From: DATLMR01 sp035634255 | Lineage (GTDB): Bacteria; Acidobacteriota; Blastocatellia; UBA7656 | Length of the DNA stretch: 53,606 bases | Reading direction: 5' to 3' | Assembly: GCA_035634255.1 (NCBI GenBank) | Contig: DASQDI010000023.1 | Coordinates: 1-53,606, forward strand | Shown: positions 23,877 through 33,645 of the stretch, piece after piece | How the letters are laid out: the number at the start of each line of letters is the position of its first letter | Position numbering within the stretch: position 1 is the first letter of the stretch | Position numbers and translations under genes: made by a program | Notes under the pieces: model-generated | What the model was told of the DNA's origin: nothing | What the model saw: only the letters and a program-made list of their open reading frames with translations | The model's database searches: none

Positions 23877-25007
23877 TTGACGGAATTAACTGGCGGGCCT
23901 CGCCCATTGCGAGTCGGGCTCGTAGGGGCCGGCCGCATAGTCGAGCTTACGCACCTCCCGCTGTTGTGCTCCCGGCAGGACGTTACGGTGGCCGGGCTGT
24001 TCGATACGAATGTCGAGAGGGCGGAACAAATGGCCGCCCGGTTCGGGGCCGAAAACGTCTGCGCAACCCCGGAAGAGTTGTTTGAACTGGACCTCGACGC
24101 GGCGCTCGTCGCGTGCCCGAATTACAAGCACGCGGAGGTCACGGTGGCCGCGCTACAGGCGGGCATCAACGTGTTATGCGAGAAGCCTATGGCTACTGGC
24201 GCGGACGAAGCCAGAGCCATGATTGACGCGGCGGACCGTAACGGCAGGGAGTTGATGATCGCTTTCGCGAACAGGTTTCGCCCCGAAGTCATAGCCCTGC
24301 GGAAGGCCATCGAAGATGGCGCGCTCGGCGAAATCAGGTCCGTCCGGTGCGGGTGGCTGCGCAGGAGCGGAGTGCCGGGCCTTAACAGCTGGTTCACCTC
24401 GAAGCGGAAGGCCGCCGGGGGCGTTTTGATCGATCTCGGTTCTCATCTGGTCGATCTGGCCCTGTGGTTGACCGGAAATCCGCGGCCCCTTTCCGTTCAG
24501 TGCGTGACCGAGTACGCGACCGGGCATGCGTCGGAAGCATCGTGGTACCGCCCGACGGACGGGCCCGCCGCCGATTCCTGCGACGTTGAAATCGGCGCGA
24601 CCGGGTTCGCCGTCATGGAAGGGCCGGTCAATATTTTCATCGAGGTGAGCTGGGATTGCGCGGTGCCCTACGACCAGACTTATCTGCACCTGATGGGGAC
24701 GCGGGGCAGCGCGCGCATAGACACTTTATTCGGGCTGAGCCCTTCGGGCCATCGCCCCGCCCACCCGCTGAGAATCTGGGAGGGCGGCTCCGGCAAATCG
24801 CGCGAGGTCGCCGGCTCGGAGGACCTGCTTGCGCCCTACAGGGACCAGTGGTCTTTCTTCATCGACGGCCTGCGCAACGGCCGGGGCTTGCGGGCGAGCC
24901 TGTCGGACAGCCTCGCCACGGTCGAGTTGATCGAGGCCATGTACCAGTCGGCTTCAAGCCTGCCGCCCGGAGCGGGCGCGCCGCCGGGAGGCCAAGGCAG
25001 GTTATGA
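23877..25007 (+). CDS. rifL: Gfo/Idh/MocA oxidoreductase, RifL-like
   Basis: The 376-aa protein begins with an NAD-binding fold ('RVGLVGAGRIVELTHLPLL') and contains 'VLCEKPMATGADEARAMIDAA', the hallmark lysine motif of Gfo/Idh/MocA dehydrogenases. 'GGVLIDLGSHLVDLALWLTG' follows in the C-terminal beta-sheet domain. RifL oxidises the C3 hydroxyl of UDP-glucose so that the aminotransferase can install the kanosamine amine. Placement at the end of the AHBA cassette agrees with that. TTG at 23877 is the likely start, with GGGGGAA just upstream. About 90 bp separate it from the dehydratase gene. Confidence 0.87.
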   Translation: MTELTGGPRPLRVGLVGAGRIVELTHLPLLCSRQDVTVAGLFDTNVERAEQMAARFGAENVCATPEELFELDLDAALVACPNYKHAEVTVAALQAGINVLCEKPMATGADEARAMIDAADRNGRELMIAFANRFRPEVIALRKAIEDGALGEIRSVRCGWLRRSGVPGLNSWFTSKRKAAGGVLIDLGSHLVDLALWLTGNPRPLSVQCVTEYATGHASEASWYRPTDGPAADSCDVEIGATGFAVMEGPVNIFIEVSWDCAVPYDQTYLHLMGTRGSARIDTLFGLSPSGHRPAHPLRIWEGGSGKSREVAGSEDLLAPYRDQWSFFIDGLRNGRGLRASLSDSLATVELIEAMYQSASSLPPGAGAPPGGQGRL

Positions 25008-25043
25008 CTTTAAATTCGGAAGAGTCTGGCCGGGATAGTTGCC

Positions 25044-26564
25044 ATGAGTGATTTCCAGAGCCGAGCAGAAAAGCTTTCGCCGGAAAGGCGCGCGCTTCTC
25101 GACCTGCTTCTCAAATCTAAGACGGGCCGCACGCCGGCGAAGCAGGTGATCGAGAAGCGCACGCGGGAAAACAATTGCCCGCTCTCTTTCGCGCAGGAGC
25201 GCCTCTGGTTTCTCGACCAGCTTGAGCCGGGCAGCGCCTTCTACAACGTCCCGGCCGCCGTCAGGCTGGAGGGCGACCTCGATGTCGGCGCGCTGGAGCG
25301 CAGCATAAACGAGATCGTCAGGCGGCACGATGTTTTGCGGACCACCTTTCCCGTGATAGGCGGCGACCCCGTGCAGGCCATCTCGCCCGCCGCGCCTCTG
25401 GAATTCCCGCTCATCGATCTGAGAGCGATAAGCCGGGGCGCGAGAGAAATCGAAGCCCGCCGCCTCGCCGTCGAAGAAGCGCGGAGGCCCTTCGACCTCG
25501 CGGCAGGGATGTTGGTGCGCGCGCAACTGTTGCTGCTCGATGCGCGGGACTATTTGCTGCTCTTCACTCTGCATCACATCGTGAGCGACGGGTGGTCCAC
25601 GGGCCTCTTCATGAACGAAGTCGCGGCGCTCTACAAAGCGTACATAGAGGGGCTGCCTTCGCCCTTGCCCGAGCTCCCAATCCAGTACGCGGATTACGCG
25701 GTGTGGCAGAGGGAGAAGCTACAGGGGGAGGCTTTGGACTCGCAGGCCGAATACTGGAAGAAGCAGCTCGGCGGCCGGCTCTCTGTTCTGGATTTGCCAT
25801 CAGACCGCCCGCGCCCCGCTCTTCAAACTTACGCGGGCGCGACCCATGCATTCGACCTGCCCTTTCACCTGAGCAACGCGATCAGGTCACTCGGCCAGCA
25901 ACAGGGCGCTACCCCTTTTATGACTTTGCTGGCGGCCTTCAAAGTGCTGCTCCACCGCTACACCCGACAGAGGGACGTTATCGTGGGCACCCCCATCGCG
26001 GGGCGCAGCCGCCCGCAGCTGGAGAACCTGATCGGATTTTTCGCGAACACTCTCGTGTTGAGGACCGACCTGTCGGGCGACCCGACTTTTAACGCGCTCC
26101 TGAATCGCACGCGCGAAGTGGCGCTCGCGGCGTACGCGAATGCGGACCTGCCATTCGAGAAGCTCGTCGAAATTTTGCAGCCCGAGCGCGACCTGTCGCG
26201 CACCCCTTTATTCCAGGTCATGTTCGCCATGCAGAACGCCCCGAGGACGAGCTTCGAGCTCCCCGGCTTAACCCTGAGCTCGCTGGAAGTCGACAGCAGC
26301 ACCGCGAAATTCGACCTCTCGCTCGACATGTGGGACGAGCCGGATGGGTTCAAGGGCCTGTTCGAGTACAACACGGACCTGTTCGACGCGGCGACCGTCG
26401 CCCGCATGGTAATTCACTTTGAGGCCCTGCTTGAGGGCGTTGCGGAACAGCCCGACCGCCCGATCTCCGCGCTCTCGCTTCTCTCCGCCGAGCAGAAGCG
26501 CGTCGCGCTCGCTCTGGAAGAAGAAGCCGGATTCGACTTCGATTTTGCGCTGCAAGGAGAGTGA
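25044..26564 (+). CDS. Free-standing NRPS condensation domain
   Basis: The 506-aa protein is a single complete condensation domain: 'CPLSFAQERLWFLDQLEPGS' (C1), 'RRHDVLRTTF' (C2), intact 'HHIVSDGWS' (C3), 'YADYAVWQRE' (C4), 'GFFANTLVLR' and 'LPFEKLVEIL'. It resembles LCL-type domains joining L-acyl donors to L-acceptors. There is no A or T domain. The downstream NRPS2 starts with only the C-terminal half of a C domain, so this protein may supply the missing condensation activity in trans. It is followed after 4 bp by the diaminobutyrate aminotransferase gene. Confidence 0.93.
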   Translation: MSDFQSRAEKLSPERRALLDLLLKSKTGRTPAKQVIEKRTRENNCPLSFAQERLWFLDQLEPGSAFYNVPAAVRLEGDLDVGALERSINEIVRRHDVLRTTFPVIGGDPVQAISPAAPLEFPLIDLRAISRGAREIEARRLAVEEARRPFDLAAGMLVRAQLLLLDARDYLLLFTLHHIVSDGWSTGLFMNEVAALYKAYIEGLPSPLPELPIQYADYAVWQREKLQGEALDSQAEYWKKQLGGRLSVLDLPSDRPRPALQTYAGATHAFDLPFHLSNAIRSLGQQQGATPFMTLLAAFKVLLHRYTRQRDVIVGTPIAGRSRPQLENLIGFFANTLVLRTDLSGDPTFNALLNRTREVALAAYANADLPFEKLVEILQPERDLSRTPLFQVMFAMQNAPRTSFELPGLTLSSLEVDSSTAKFDLSLDMWDEPDGFKGLFEYNTDLFDAATVARMVIHFEALLEGVAEQPDRPISALSLLSAEQKRVALALEEEAGFDFDFALQGE

Positions 26565-26568
26565 CACT

Positions 26569-27822
26569 TTGAACATTTTTGAAGAGATGGAATCCAACGT
26601 CAGAACTTACTGCCGCGTGTTCACCGACACGTTCGTCAGGGCCAAAGGCTCGACCATGTACTCGGAGTCCGGGGCCGAGTTCATCGATTTCTTCGCGGGT
26701 GCGGGCACTTTGAACTACGGCCACAATAATGAGTACATCACCGAAAAGGTGATCTCGTACCTGAAGTCGGACGGGCTAGTCCACAGCCTGGACATGCACA
26801 CGGGGGCCAAGCGTACCTTCCTCGAAAGATTTTCCGAAGTGATCCTGAAGCCGAAAGAGCTCGATTACAAAGTGCAGTTCTGCGGCCCCACCGGGGCGAA
26901 CTCGGTCGAGGCGGCGTTGAAGATAGCGAGGAAGGTCAAGAAGCGGCCCGGGATATTCTCATTCATGGGCAGCTACCACGGGCTCTCCCTCGGCAGCCTT
27001 TCGGTGACTTCCGGCCTCAGCAGCCGGGCCGCCGGGCAGGTGCCTCTGAACAACGTGACCTTCATGCCTTACCCCCACGGGTTCATGTCCACGTTCGACT
27101 CGATCCGGTTCATCGAGGCGGTCCTGACGGACAGCCACTCGGGCATAGAGAAACCCGCCGCGATGATCTTCGAGACGGTGCAGGCCGAGGGCGGGGTCGT
27201 CGTGGCCCCCGTCGAGTGGATGCAGAGGTTGAGGCGTCTGTGCGACGAGCACGACGTGCTGCTCATCTGTGACGACATCCAAGTGGGCTGCGGCCGCACG
27301 GGACCGTTCTTCTCTTTCGAGAGGGCCGGGATCGTCCCCGACATCGTCACCCTCTCCAAATCCATCAGCGGGTATGGCGCCCCCATGTCGCTCGTGTTGA
27401 TGAAGCCGGAGCATGACATCTGGAAGCCCGGCGAGCACACGGGGACTTTCCGCGGGTATCAACTCGCCTGCGTGGGCGCGACCGCCGCGCTCGACCTCGT
27501 GGAGAAGGGCGACCTGCGCGCGGAGGTTGAGAAGAAGGCCGCTTTTGTCGATCAATTTTTGGATAACGAAATCCGCCCGATCAGCGACAAGATCGCCATC
27601 CGGGGGCTCGGCCTGATCTGGGGCGTTGACCTGTCCGGCTTCGGCCACCCGAGTCTGGCTCAGCGCGTGTCGGCGCGGTCCTACGAGCTCGGGTTGATAG
27701 TCGAAAGGGTCGGCAGGGAGGGCGCGGTGCTCAAGATATTACCGCCGCTCACCATTGACATGGGCCTGTTGGAGAAGGGCTGCCGACTGCTCAGGCAAGC
27801 GATCCTCGAAAGCATCGACTGA
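26569..27822 (+). CDS. ectB: Diaminobutyrate-2-oxoglutarate aminotransferase (EctB-like)
   Basis: The 417-aa class III PLP aminotransferase starts at TTG 26569, which has AAGGAGAG 7 nt upstream. Typical features are 'FIDFFAGAGTLNYGHNN', 'VQFCGPTGANSVEAALKIARK', 'SFMGSYHGLSLG', 'ICDDIQVGCGRTGPFF' and the PLP-binding Lys264 in 'LSKSISGYG'. This pattern fits EctB, which makes L-2,4-diaminobutyrate from aspartate semialdehyde. EctA and EctC are absent, so it is not an ectoine locus but a dedicated precursor supply. The next gene, NRPS2, carries an A domain whose code fits diaminobutyrate. Confidence 0.93.
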   Translation: MNIFEEMESNVRTYCRVFTDTFVRAKGSTMYSESGAEFIDFFAGAGTLNYGHNNEYITEKVISYLKSDGLVHSLDMHTGAKRTFLERFSEVILKPKELDYKVQFCGPTGANSVEAALKIARKVKKRPGIFSFMGSYHGLSLGSLSVTSGLSSRAAGQVPLNNVTFMPYPHGFMSTFDSIRFIEAVLTDSHSGIEKPAAMIFETVQAEGGVVVAPVEWMQRLRRLCDEHDVLLICDDIQVGCGRTGPFFSFERAGIVPDIVTLSKSISGYGAPMSLVLMKPEHDIWKPGEHTGTFRGYQLACVGATAALDLVEKGDLRAEVEKKAAFVDQFLDNEIRPISDKIAIRGLGLIWGVDLSGFGHPSLAQRVSARSYELGLIVERVGREGAVLKILPPLTIDMGLLEKGCRLLRQAILESID

Positions 27823-27845
27823 TCTGTAAGCGATAATTTCTTAAC

Positions 27846-30800
27846 ATGAGTCTTCAACACTCCGAGCCTTACATGGAAAGCGTCGGGGGCCTCCCCGGAG
27901 AGCTTTTCTCTCAGAAGATTTACTGGCTGAACAAGCTCGCGGGCGACCTGCCGGAGTCTAGCCTGATACCCGATTTCCTGCGCCCGACCGGGCAGCGGAG
28001 CGAGTACGGTGAGATCGATTTCACCATCCCCGATCAGGACTCGCGGCGGGTGTTGAGATTCGCGAAGCGCTCCCACTTGTCCGTGTACGTGCTGCTGACG
28101 GCAGCCCTTAAGGTCGTGCTGAGCAACTACGCCCGGAGCAGGGACGTGATCGTCGGGTCCCCGGCTTACAGGGCGGGCGGCCCGAATGACGCGGCCGGCA
28201 ACCTGGTGGCCCTGCGGTCCGACGTGTCGAAGGAGGCCAGCTTCAAAGAGCTTCTTTTACAGGTCAGGCGGACCGTGGCCGAAGCGTACGCAAATCAGGA
28301 CTTCCCTTTCGACGAGCTGGTGAGCCTGCTGAAGCTTCCTCGCGGCAGTAATCGCTGCCCGGTCTTCGACGTGATAATAGTGCTGGAAAATCTGCACGAC
28401 GGAGAGAGCGCCCTGAGGTACCCGAACGACATCACGTTTTCATTCAGGGTCAATCCCGGCGGCGTCGAGGGAAGGGCGGCTTACAACCGGGCTCTCTTCA
28501 ACCCGGCGAGCATAGAAAACGCGGTCACGCATTACCTGCACGTGTTGAGCCAGGCCGTCAAAGACCCGAACGTCAGGATCGACGAGATCAGCCTGCTGCG
28601 AAGCTCAGAGGCCCGCCGGATTCTCTTCGAGCCGAACGACAACGCGAGGGATTACCCGCTCGACCGGACTGTTCATGAATTGTTCGAGCGGCAGGCCGAA
28701 GAGACTCCGCAAAAAATCGCCGCCGTGTGCGACGGCGAGCACCTGCTCTATTCGGAGTTGAACGAGAGGGCGAACCGGCTGGCAAGGCTGCTCGAAAAGA
28801 GAGGCACCGCGCGCCGGGACTTCGTGGGCATTCTCGAACCGCGCGGCATCAACTTTCTCGCGGGCATGCTCGCCATCTTCAAGGCGGGCGGCGGGTACGT
28901 GCCGATTGACCCCGCGTACCCTCGCGAGAGGGTCCGGTACATGCTGTCGAACAGCGAGGTGTCTACGGTCCTGACGCGCGAGTCGCTGGTGCGCGAATTC
29001 TCTGACATCTTTGCCGAATGTTCCGGGCTGAAGAACATCATCTGCTTTGACGGCGCGGGCGAAAGCGCCTCCGCCGCGGGCACCGAACGGCTCAACGTCT
29101 TCGGCAGGGAGGATTATGAGCGCCTCTCCCCGAGCAACCTCGGGGCGGAGAGCCGGCCGACCGACCCGGCCTACATGCTCTACACGTCCGGCTCGTCCGG
29201 GCTCCCGAAGGGCGCGATCATAAGACACGACGGCGCGGTCAATCACATCTACGCGCAGTTCGAAGCGCTTGATTTCGACAGCGAGTACAGGTTTCTTCAG
29301 AGCGCCCCCTCTTCTTCAGACATCTCCGTGTGGCAGTTCCTCGCCCCCGTCCTGATCGGCGGCAGGACCGTGATCGTCGACAACGAAACGGTCGCGGACG
29401 CGAAAAAACTTTTCGACGTGATAAAGCGAGAGGGCGTCTCGATCATAGAGCTCGTGCCGGCGGTGCTGAAGAACCTGCTCGACTACGTCTCCGCGCTGCC
29501 TGCCGACGAAAGGGAGTTGGGCGGCCTGAAATGGATGATGGCCACCGGAGAGTTTGTCCCCGTGGAACTCGCCAACAGGTGGCTGACGATCTACCCGCGC
29601 ATAAAGGTGGTCAATTGCTACGGCCCGACCGAAGCTTCGGACGACGTGTCGCAGTTCATAGTCGAAGAACCCATGCCGGCCAATTCGAGGTCGATCCCGA
29701 TAGGCAAGCCCCTGGCGAACCTCGACCTGTACATCGTCGATGAAAAGATGCGCCCGGTCGCTCTCGGCGTGCCGGGCGAAATATGCGTGTCCGGGGTGGG
29801 CACCGGCGACGGCTACTGGAAGAACGAAGAGAAGACCCGGCAGTCGTTCGTGCCGAACCCGTTCCCCGGCGCGAAGGGCGACACGGTCTATAAGACCGGG
29901 GACCTCGGCAGGTGGCTGCCCGACCTCAACATCGAGTTTCTCGGCCGCATAGACCATCAGGTTAAACTGCGCGGCTTCAGGATCGAGCTGGAAGAGATCG
30001 AGTCCGTGCTGGCGCAGCACCCTTCGGTGCGCGAAGCCGTCGTCGCGGTCAGGGGCGAAAGCTCGGGCGATAAGCGGCTCGTCGCGTACCTCGTCCCGGC
30101 GGACGGCGCCGACCCCGACGCCGCGAGCATAAAAGAGTACCTGAAGGGAAAACTGCCGGAGCAGATGGTCCCGTCCGTGTTCGTCCCGATGGGTGAGTTG
30201 CCGCACACGCCGAGCGGGAAGGTTGACCGCAATGGCCTGCCGGACCCGCTCTCGGTCACGAGGTCGGTCGAGCAGTCGGCCTTCAGATCAAAGTCTCCGG
30301 TCGAAGAGATGCTGGCGGGGCTGTGGTCGCGGGTGCTCGGGATCAAAGAGGTGGCACCGGACGACAACTTCTTCGACCTCGGCGGGCACTCGCTTCTGGC
30401 GACTCAGGTGGTGTCGCGGATTCGGGACGCTTTCAAAGTAGAGGTGCCTCTGCGGATCCTGTTCGAAAAGCCCACCATCACGGAACTGGCCGGGGCCATC
30501 GGAGAAATTCTGGGCGAGTCCCACGGCGTGCGCGCGCCGGAGATGCGGCGCGTCTCGCGGGACGCGGACCTGCCCCTCTCGTTCGCGCAGCAGCGGTTGT
30601 GGTTTCTTGATCGCCTGAGCCCCGGCAACCCTTTTTATAATCTGATGACTGCGATGAGGCTTTTCGGGAAGCTGAACGTCGGGGCTCTGGAACTGAGCCT
30701 CAGCGAGATTATGAGAAGGCACGAGATACTGAGGGCGCGTTTCGGGGCGGTGAGAGGCAAGCCCTACCAGCGCATAATGCCTCCCGAGCAGGTGAAGTTC

Positions 30801-31979
30801 CCCGTAATAGACCTGAGCACTCTCGGGGAGCGCGAGAAGGAAGAAGAGGCGAGACGGCTGGCCGCCGAGGAAGGCGGCCGCCCCTTCGACCTGACCCAGG
30901 GGCCTATGCTCAGAGTGGTATTACTGAGGCTCGGCGAAGAAGACCACGTCGTGCTCTTCACGCTCCACCACATAGTCTCCGACGGGTGGAGCACAAGCGT
31001 ACTGGTCGGAGAAGTGGCGGCCCTGTACGATGCGTTTTGCGCGGGCAGGCCGTCACCCCTGCCGGAGCTTCCGGTGCAGTACACCGACTTTGCGGTCTGG
31101 CAGAGGGAATGGCTTCAGGGCGACGCTTTGGAAGCGCAGCTCTCGTACTGGAGGAAGCAACTCGCCGGCAACCTCCCCCCCTTCCAAATGCCGACGGACC
31201 GGCCGCGGCCCCCGGTGCAGACTTACAGGGGCAGCGTGCACACGTTCGCCCTCGGCCCGGAACTGTCGAAGGCCGTGAAGGAACTCAGCCGTCGCGAGGG
31301 CGTGACTTTATTCATGACTCTGCTGGCCGCGTTTCAGGTCCTTCTGCATCGTTACAGCGGGGAGGAGGACATTATAGTCGGCGCTGACGTTGCCAACCGC
31401 AACCGCAGCGAGATCGAAGGGCTGATCGGCTTCTTCGTGAACATGCTCGTGATGCGGCTCGACCTGTCGGGCAACCCGACCTTCCATGAAGTGTTACGCC
31501 GGGTGCGCCAGATGACTCTGGGCGCGATCACGCACCAGGACGTGCCATTCGAAAAGCTGGTGGAAGAACTCCAGCCGAAGCGCGACCTGAGCCGCACCCC
31601 TCTGTTTCAGGGGGTCTTCGTCCTCCAGAACACGCCCGACGAGACGCTCGAAATGTCGGGCCTCTCGATGTGCCCGATGGACGTGCCGACCGACACCGCG
31701 AAATTCGACATGGTGCTGTCGATAACCGAAGAGCCGGAGCGGTTGAGCGGGTTCGTCGAGTACAACACGGACCTTTACGACGCCGGCACCATCGCCCGGT
31801 TCGTGCGCCATTACGAGCACGTTCTCGGCCAGATGTCGGCCGGGCTCGATCAGGCGGTCGCGGACTTCCGGCTGCTGGAAGGCGACGAGACGAAGGGCTT
31901 TGATGTCTCGCAATTCCCCGACGCGGATTTGAGCCAGGCCGAGCTTGAGAGTCTGATCCTTAAACTAACAACTTCCTGA
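27846..31979 (+). CDS. NRPS2: half C-A(Dab)-T-C
   Basis: The 1377-aa protein begins with only the C-terminal lobe of a condensation domain (about 15-260), lacking the HHxxxDG lobe. The A domain (about 285-790; 'MLYTSGSSGLPKG' from 444) gives a hand-aligned code D-I-W-E-M-T-C-D-D-K. This is close to the DIWELTADDK type I recall for 2,4-diaminobutyrate in pyoverdine synthetases, and it agrees with the adjacent EctB gene. The T domain carries Ser849. A complete C domain (about 900-1365) has HHIVSDG at 1041-1047 and ends the protein, leaving that C without its own A domain. It must therefore work with the first module of another protein, most likely NRPS3. The stop overlaps the next start (TGATG). 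Confidence 0.93.
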   Translation: MSLQHSEPYMESVGGLPGELFSQKIYWLNKLAGDLPESSLIPDFLRPTGQRSEYGEIDFTIPDQDSRRVLRFAKRSHLSVYVLLTAALKVVLSNYARSRDVIVGSPAYRAGGPNDAAGNLVALRSDVSKEASFKELLLQVRRTVAEAYANQDFPFDELVSLLKLPRGSNRCPVFDVIIVLENLHDGESALRYPNDITFSFRVNPGGVEGRAAYNRALFNPASIENAVTHYLHVLSQAVKDPNVRIDEISLLRSSEARRILFEPNDNARDYPLDRTVHELFERQAEETPQKIAAVCDGEHLLYSELNERANRLARLLEKRGTARRDFVGILEPRGINFLAGMLAIFKAGGGYVPIDPAYPRERVRYMLSNSEVSTVLTRESLVREFSDIFAECSGLKNIICFDGAGESASAAGTERLNVFGREDYERLSPSNLGAESRPTDPAYMLYTSGSSGLPKGAIIRHDGAVNHIYAQFEALDFDSEYRFLQSAPSSSDISVWQFLAPVLIGGRTVIVDNETVADAKKLFDVIKREGVSIIELVPAVLKNLLDYVSALPADERELGGLKWMMATGEFVPVELANRWLTIYPRIKVVNCYGPTEASDDVSQFIVEEPMPANSRSIPIGKPLANLDLYIVDEKMRPVALGVPGEICVSGVGTGDGYWKNEEKTRQSFVPNPFPGAKGDTVYKTGDLGRWLPDLNIEFLGRIDHQVKLRGFRIELEEIESVLAQHPSVREAVVAVRGESSGDKRLVAYLVPADGADPDAASIKEYLKGKLPEQMVPSVFVPMGELPHTPSGKVDRNGLPDPLSVTRSVEQSAFRSKSPVEEMLAGLWSRVLGIKEVAPDDNFFDLGGHSLLATQVVSRIRDAFKVEVPLRILFEKPTITELAGAIGEILGESHGVRAPEMRRVSRDADLPLSFAQQRLWFLDRLSPGNPFYNLMTAMRLFGKLNVGALELSLSEIMRRHEILRARFGAVRGKPYQRIMPPEQVKFPVIDLSTLGEREKEEEARRLAAEEGGRPFDLTQGPMLRVVLLRLGEEDHVVLFTLHHIVSDGWSTSVLVGEVAALYDAFCAGRPSPLPELPVQYTDFAVWQREWLQGDALEAQLSYWRKQLAGNLPPFQMPTDRPRPPVQTYRGSVHTFALGPELSKAVKELSRREGVTLFMTLLAAFQVLLHRYSGEEDIIVGADVANRNRSEIEGLIGFFVNMLVMRLDLSGNPTFHEVLRRVRQMTLGAITHQDVPFEKLVEELQPKRDLSRTPLFQGVFVLQNTPDETLEMSGLSMCPMDVPTDTAKFDMVLSITEEPERLSGFVEYNTDLYDAGTIARFVRHYEHVLGQMSAGLDQAVADFRLLEGDETKGFDVSQFPDADLSQAELESLILKLTTS

Positions 31980-33589
31980 TGACGACCGAGGCAGATATGC
32001 AATCAAATGATAAAGTCTATCTTAAGCAGAACGTGAAGCTTGAGCCTTTGTTTAACCAGTGGTACGCATGGACGTATTTAATCGCCCCGCACACGGCCGC
32101 CCTGTACATCGCGAACCTGCACCTGAAGATAATGCAGTCGTTCGTCGCGGCCCCTCAGGTGCACGTCTCCGCCCTGAAGAACCCGGCCATGATCGGCGGC
32201 CCGTTCATGCATTACGACGCCGGCCGGGTAGGCGACGTGAAGGCCCTGATAGATAAGACCGTGAAAGAGCAGGCTCGCCTGCTTGAGCTTGCCGACGCAA
32301 TCAAGGCGCTCGAAGAGCTGCTCGCCAACGAGGCGACGGGGTTCTCGCTTGAGCCCCTCTACGCGAAGATACCGCCGGCCCTGAAGGGGTACGTCGAGCT
32401 GGTCTACGACTTGACTAATCACCCTTCGGCACGGTTCATCGAAGGGCTGCTCTACAAGAGCCCTTACTACAGGGAAGCCTCGCAAACCCTCGCTCTCTCC
32501 CTGATCGAGGCCGACGACCGCGCCTTCGTATTCAGCACGCCGAGGCTTGAGGATCCGAACTGGCTCCACCTCAAGCTGCCTTTCCGCGATCAGGGGATAG
32601 ACGAATTATTCAAGATGATGTTCGTCCCGCAGCCTTACGGCTACATAAAGGAAGCGCTCGGAGTCGCGGGCGAGCACGACGGCCTGTTCTCCAGCTTCTT
32701 CACGGACCACGGGCCCGAGAAAGCGCCCGCTTACGACGGAGATTCCGTCAGGGTCAGGTACTACGGCCATGCGTGCCTGCTGATCGAGACGCGCGACGTG
32801 AGCGTGCTGTGCGACCCGGTCATCAGCTACAGGTACGACAACGGCGTCACCAGATTCACGTACGCGGACCTGCCCGACCGCATCGATTACGTGCTGCTGA
32901 CCCACAACCACCAGGACCATGTCATGTACGAAACCCTGCTCCAGTTGCGCCACAGGATCGGGAGCATCGTGGTGCCGAAAAACTGCGGGCTCGGCCCCTC
33001 CGACCCATCACTGAAGCTGGCCCTGAAGCACACGGGTTTCGACAACGTGATCGAGATCGACGAGATGGAGGAGATGGCAATCGAAGGCGGAGTCATCACC
33101 AGCCTGCCTTTCTTCGGCGAGCACGGCGACCTCAGCATCCGGAGCAAGACGGCTTACTACGTCAACCTGCTCGGCAAGTCGATCATGTGCATGGCCGATT
33201 CGAACAACATCGAGCCCAAACTCTACGAGCACATCAACGAATTCATAAGGGAGGCCGACGCGGTCTTCATAGGGATGGAGTGTCAGGGCGCGCCTTTCAC
33301 ATGGCTGTACGGGCCCCTGCTGACGAAGCCTCTGGCCCGGAAGATGGACCAGACCCGGAGGTTCGATGGCTCGAATTACGAGAGGGGGATAGGCATAATC
33401 GACCGCTTCAACCCGAAGCAGGCTTACGTCTATGCGATGGGGCAGGAGCCATGGCTCACGCACATAACCTCCATCCAGTACACGGACGAGTCCTATCAGA
33501 TAGTCGAGTCGAACAAGTTCGTGACGGATTGCAGGAACCGCGGGCTGGTCTCGGAGAGACTGTTCGGGCAGAAAGAGATTATTCTTTAG
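31979..33589 (+). CDS. CmlA-like metallo-beta-lactamase-fold diiron beta-hydroxylase
   Basis: The 536-aa protein has an N-terminal ~245-residue helical domain and a C-terminal metallo-beta-lactamase domain with HNHQDH (309-314), 'FFGEHGDL' and 'MCMADSNN' as further metal-ligand regions. Length and layout match CmlA of chloramphenicol synthesis and FrsH of FR900359. These are non-heme diiron oxygenases that beta-hydroxylate an amino acid while it is bound to an NRPS thiolation domain. The start overlaps the NRPS2 stop (an internal ATG at 31997 is possible) and NRPS3 follows after 56 bp. Its substrate is therefore probably an aminoacyl group on one of these proteins, with Dab on NRPS2 or Val on NRPS3 the main candidates. 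Confidence 0.87.
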   Translation: MTTEADMQSNDKVYLKQNVKLEPLFNQWYAWTYLIAPHTAALYIANLHLKIMQSFVAAPQVHVSALKNPAMIGGPFMHYDAGRVGDVKALIDKTVKEQARLLELADAIKALEELLANEATGFSLEPLYAKIPPALKGYVELVYDLTNHPSARFIEGLLYKSPYYREASQTLALSLIEADDRAFVFSTPRLEDPNWLHLKLPFRDQGIDELFKMMFVPQPYGYIKEALGVAGEHDGLFSSFFTDHGPEKAPAYDGDSVRVRYYGHACLLIETRDVSVLCDPVISYRYDNGVTRFTYADLPDRIDYVLLTHNHQDHVMYETLLQLRHRIGSIVVPKNCGLGPSDPSLKLALKHTGFDNVIEIDEMEEMAIEGGVITSLPFFGEHGDLSIRSKTAYYVNLLGKSIMCMADSNNIEPKLYEHINEFIREADAVFIGMECQGAPFTWLYGPLLTKPLARKMDQTRRFDGSNYERGIGIIDRFNPKQAYVYAMGQEPWLTHITSIQYTDESYQIVESNKFVTDCRNRGLVSERLFGQKEIIL

Positions 33590-33645
33590 TCCCTTAAACA
33601 CCCTACGCCGCTCAGGCAATAGAACTCGAAACAACAGGTGATTCA

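Noticed and set aside
26419..26568. N-terminal extension of the diaminobutyrate aminotransferase
   Set aside because: It overlaps the end of the condensation gene. TTG 26569 with a well-spaced AAGGAGAG and family length is a better start.
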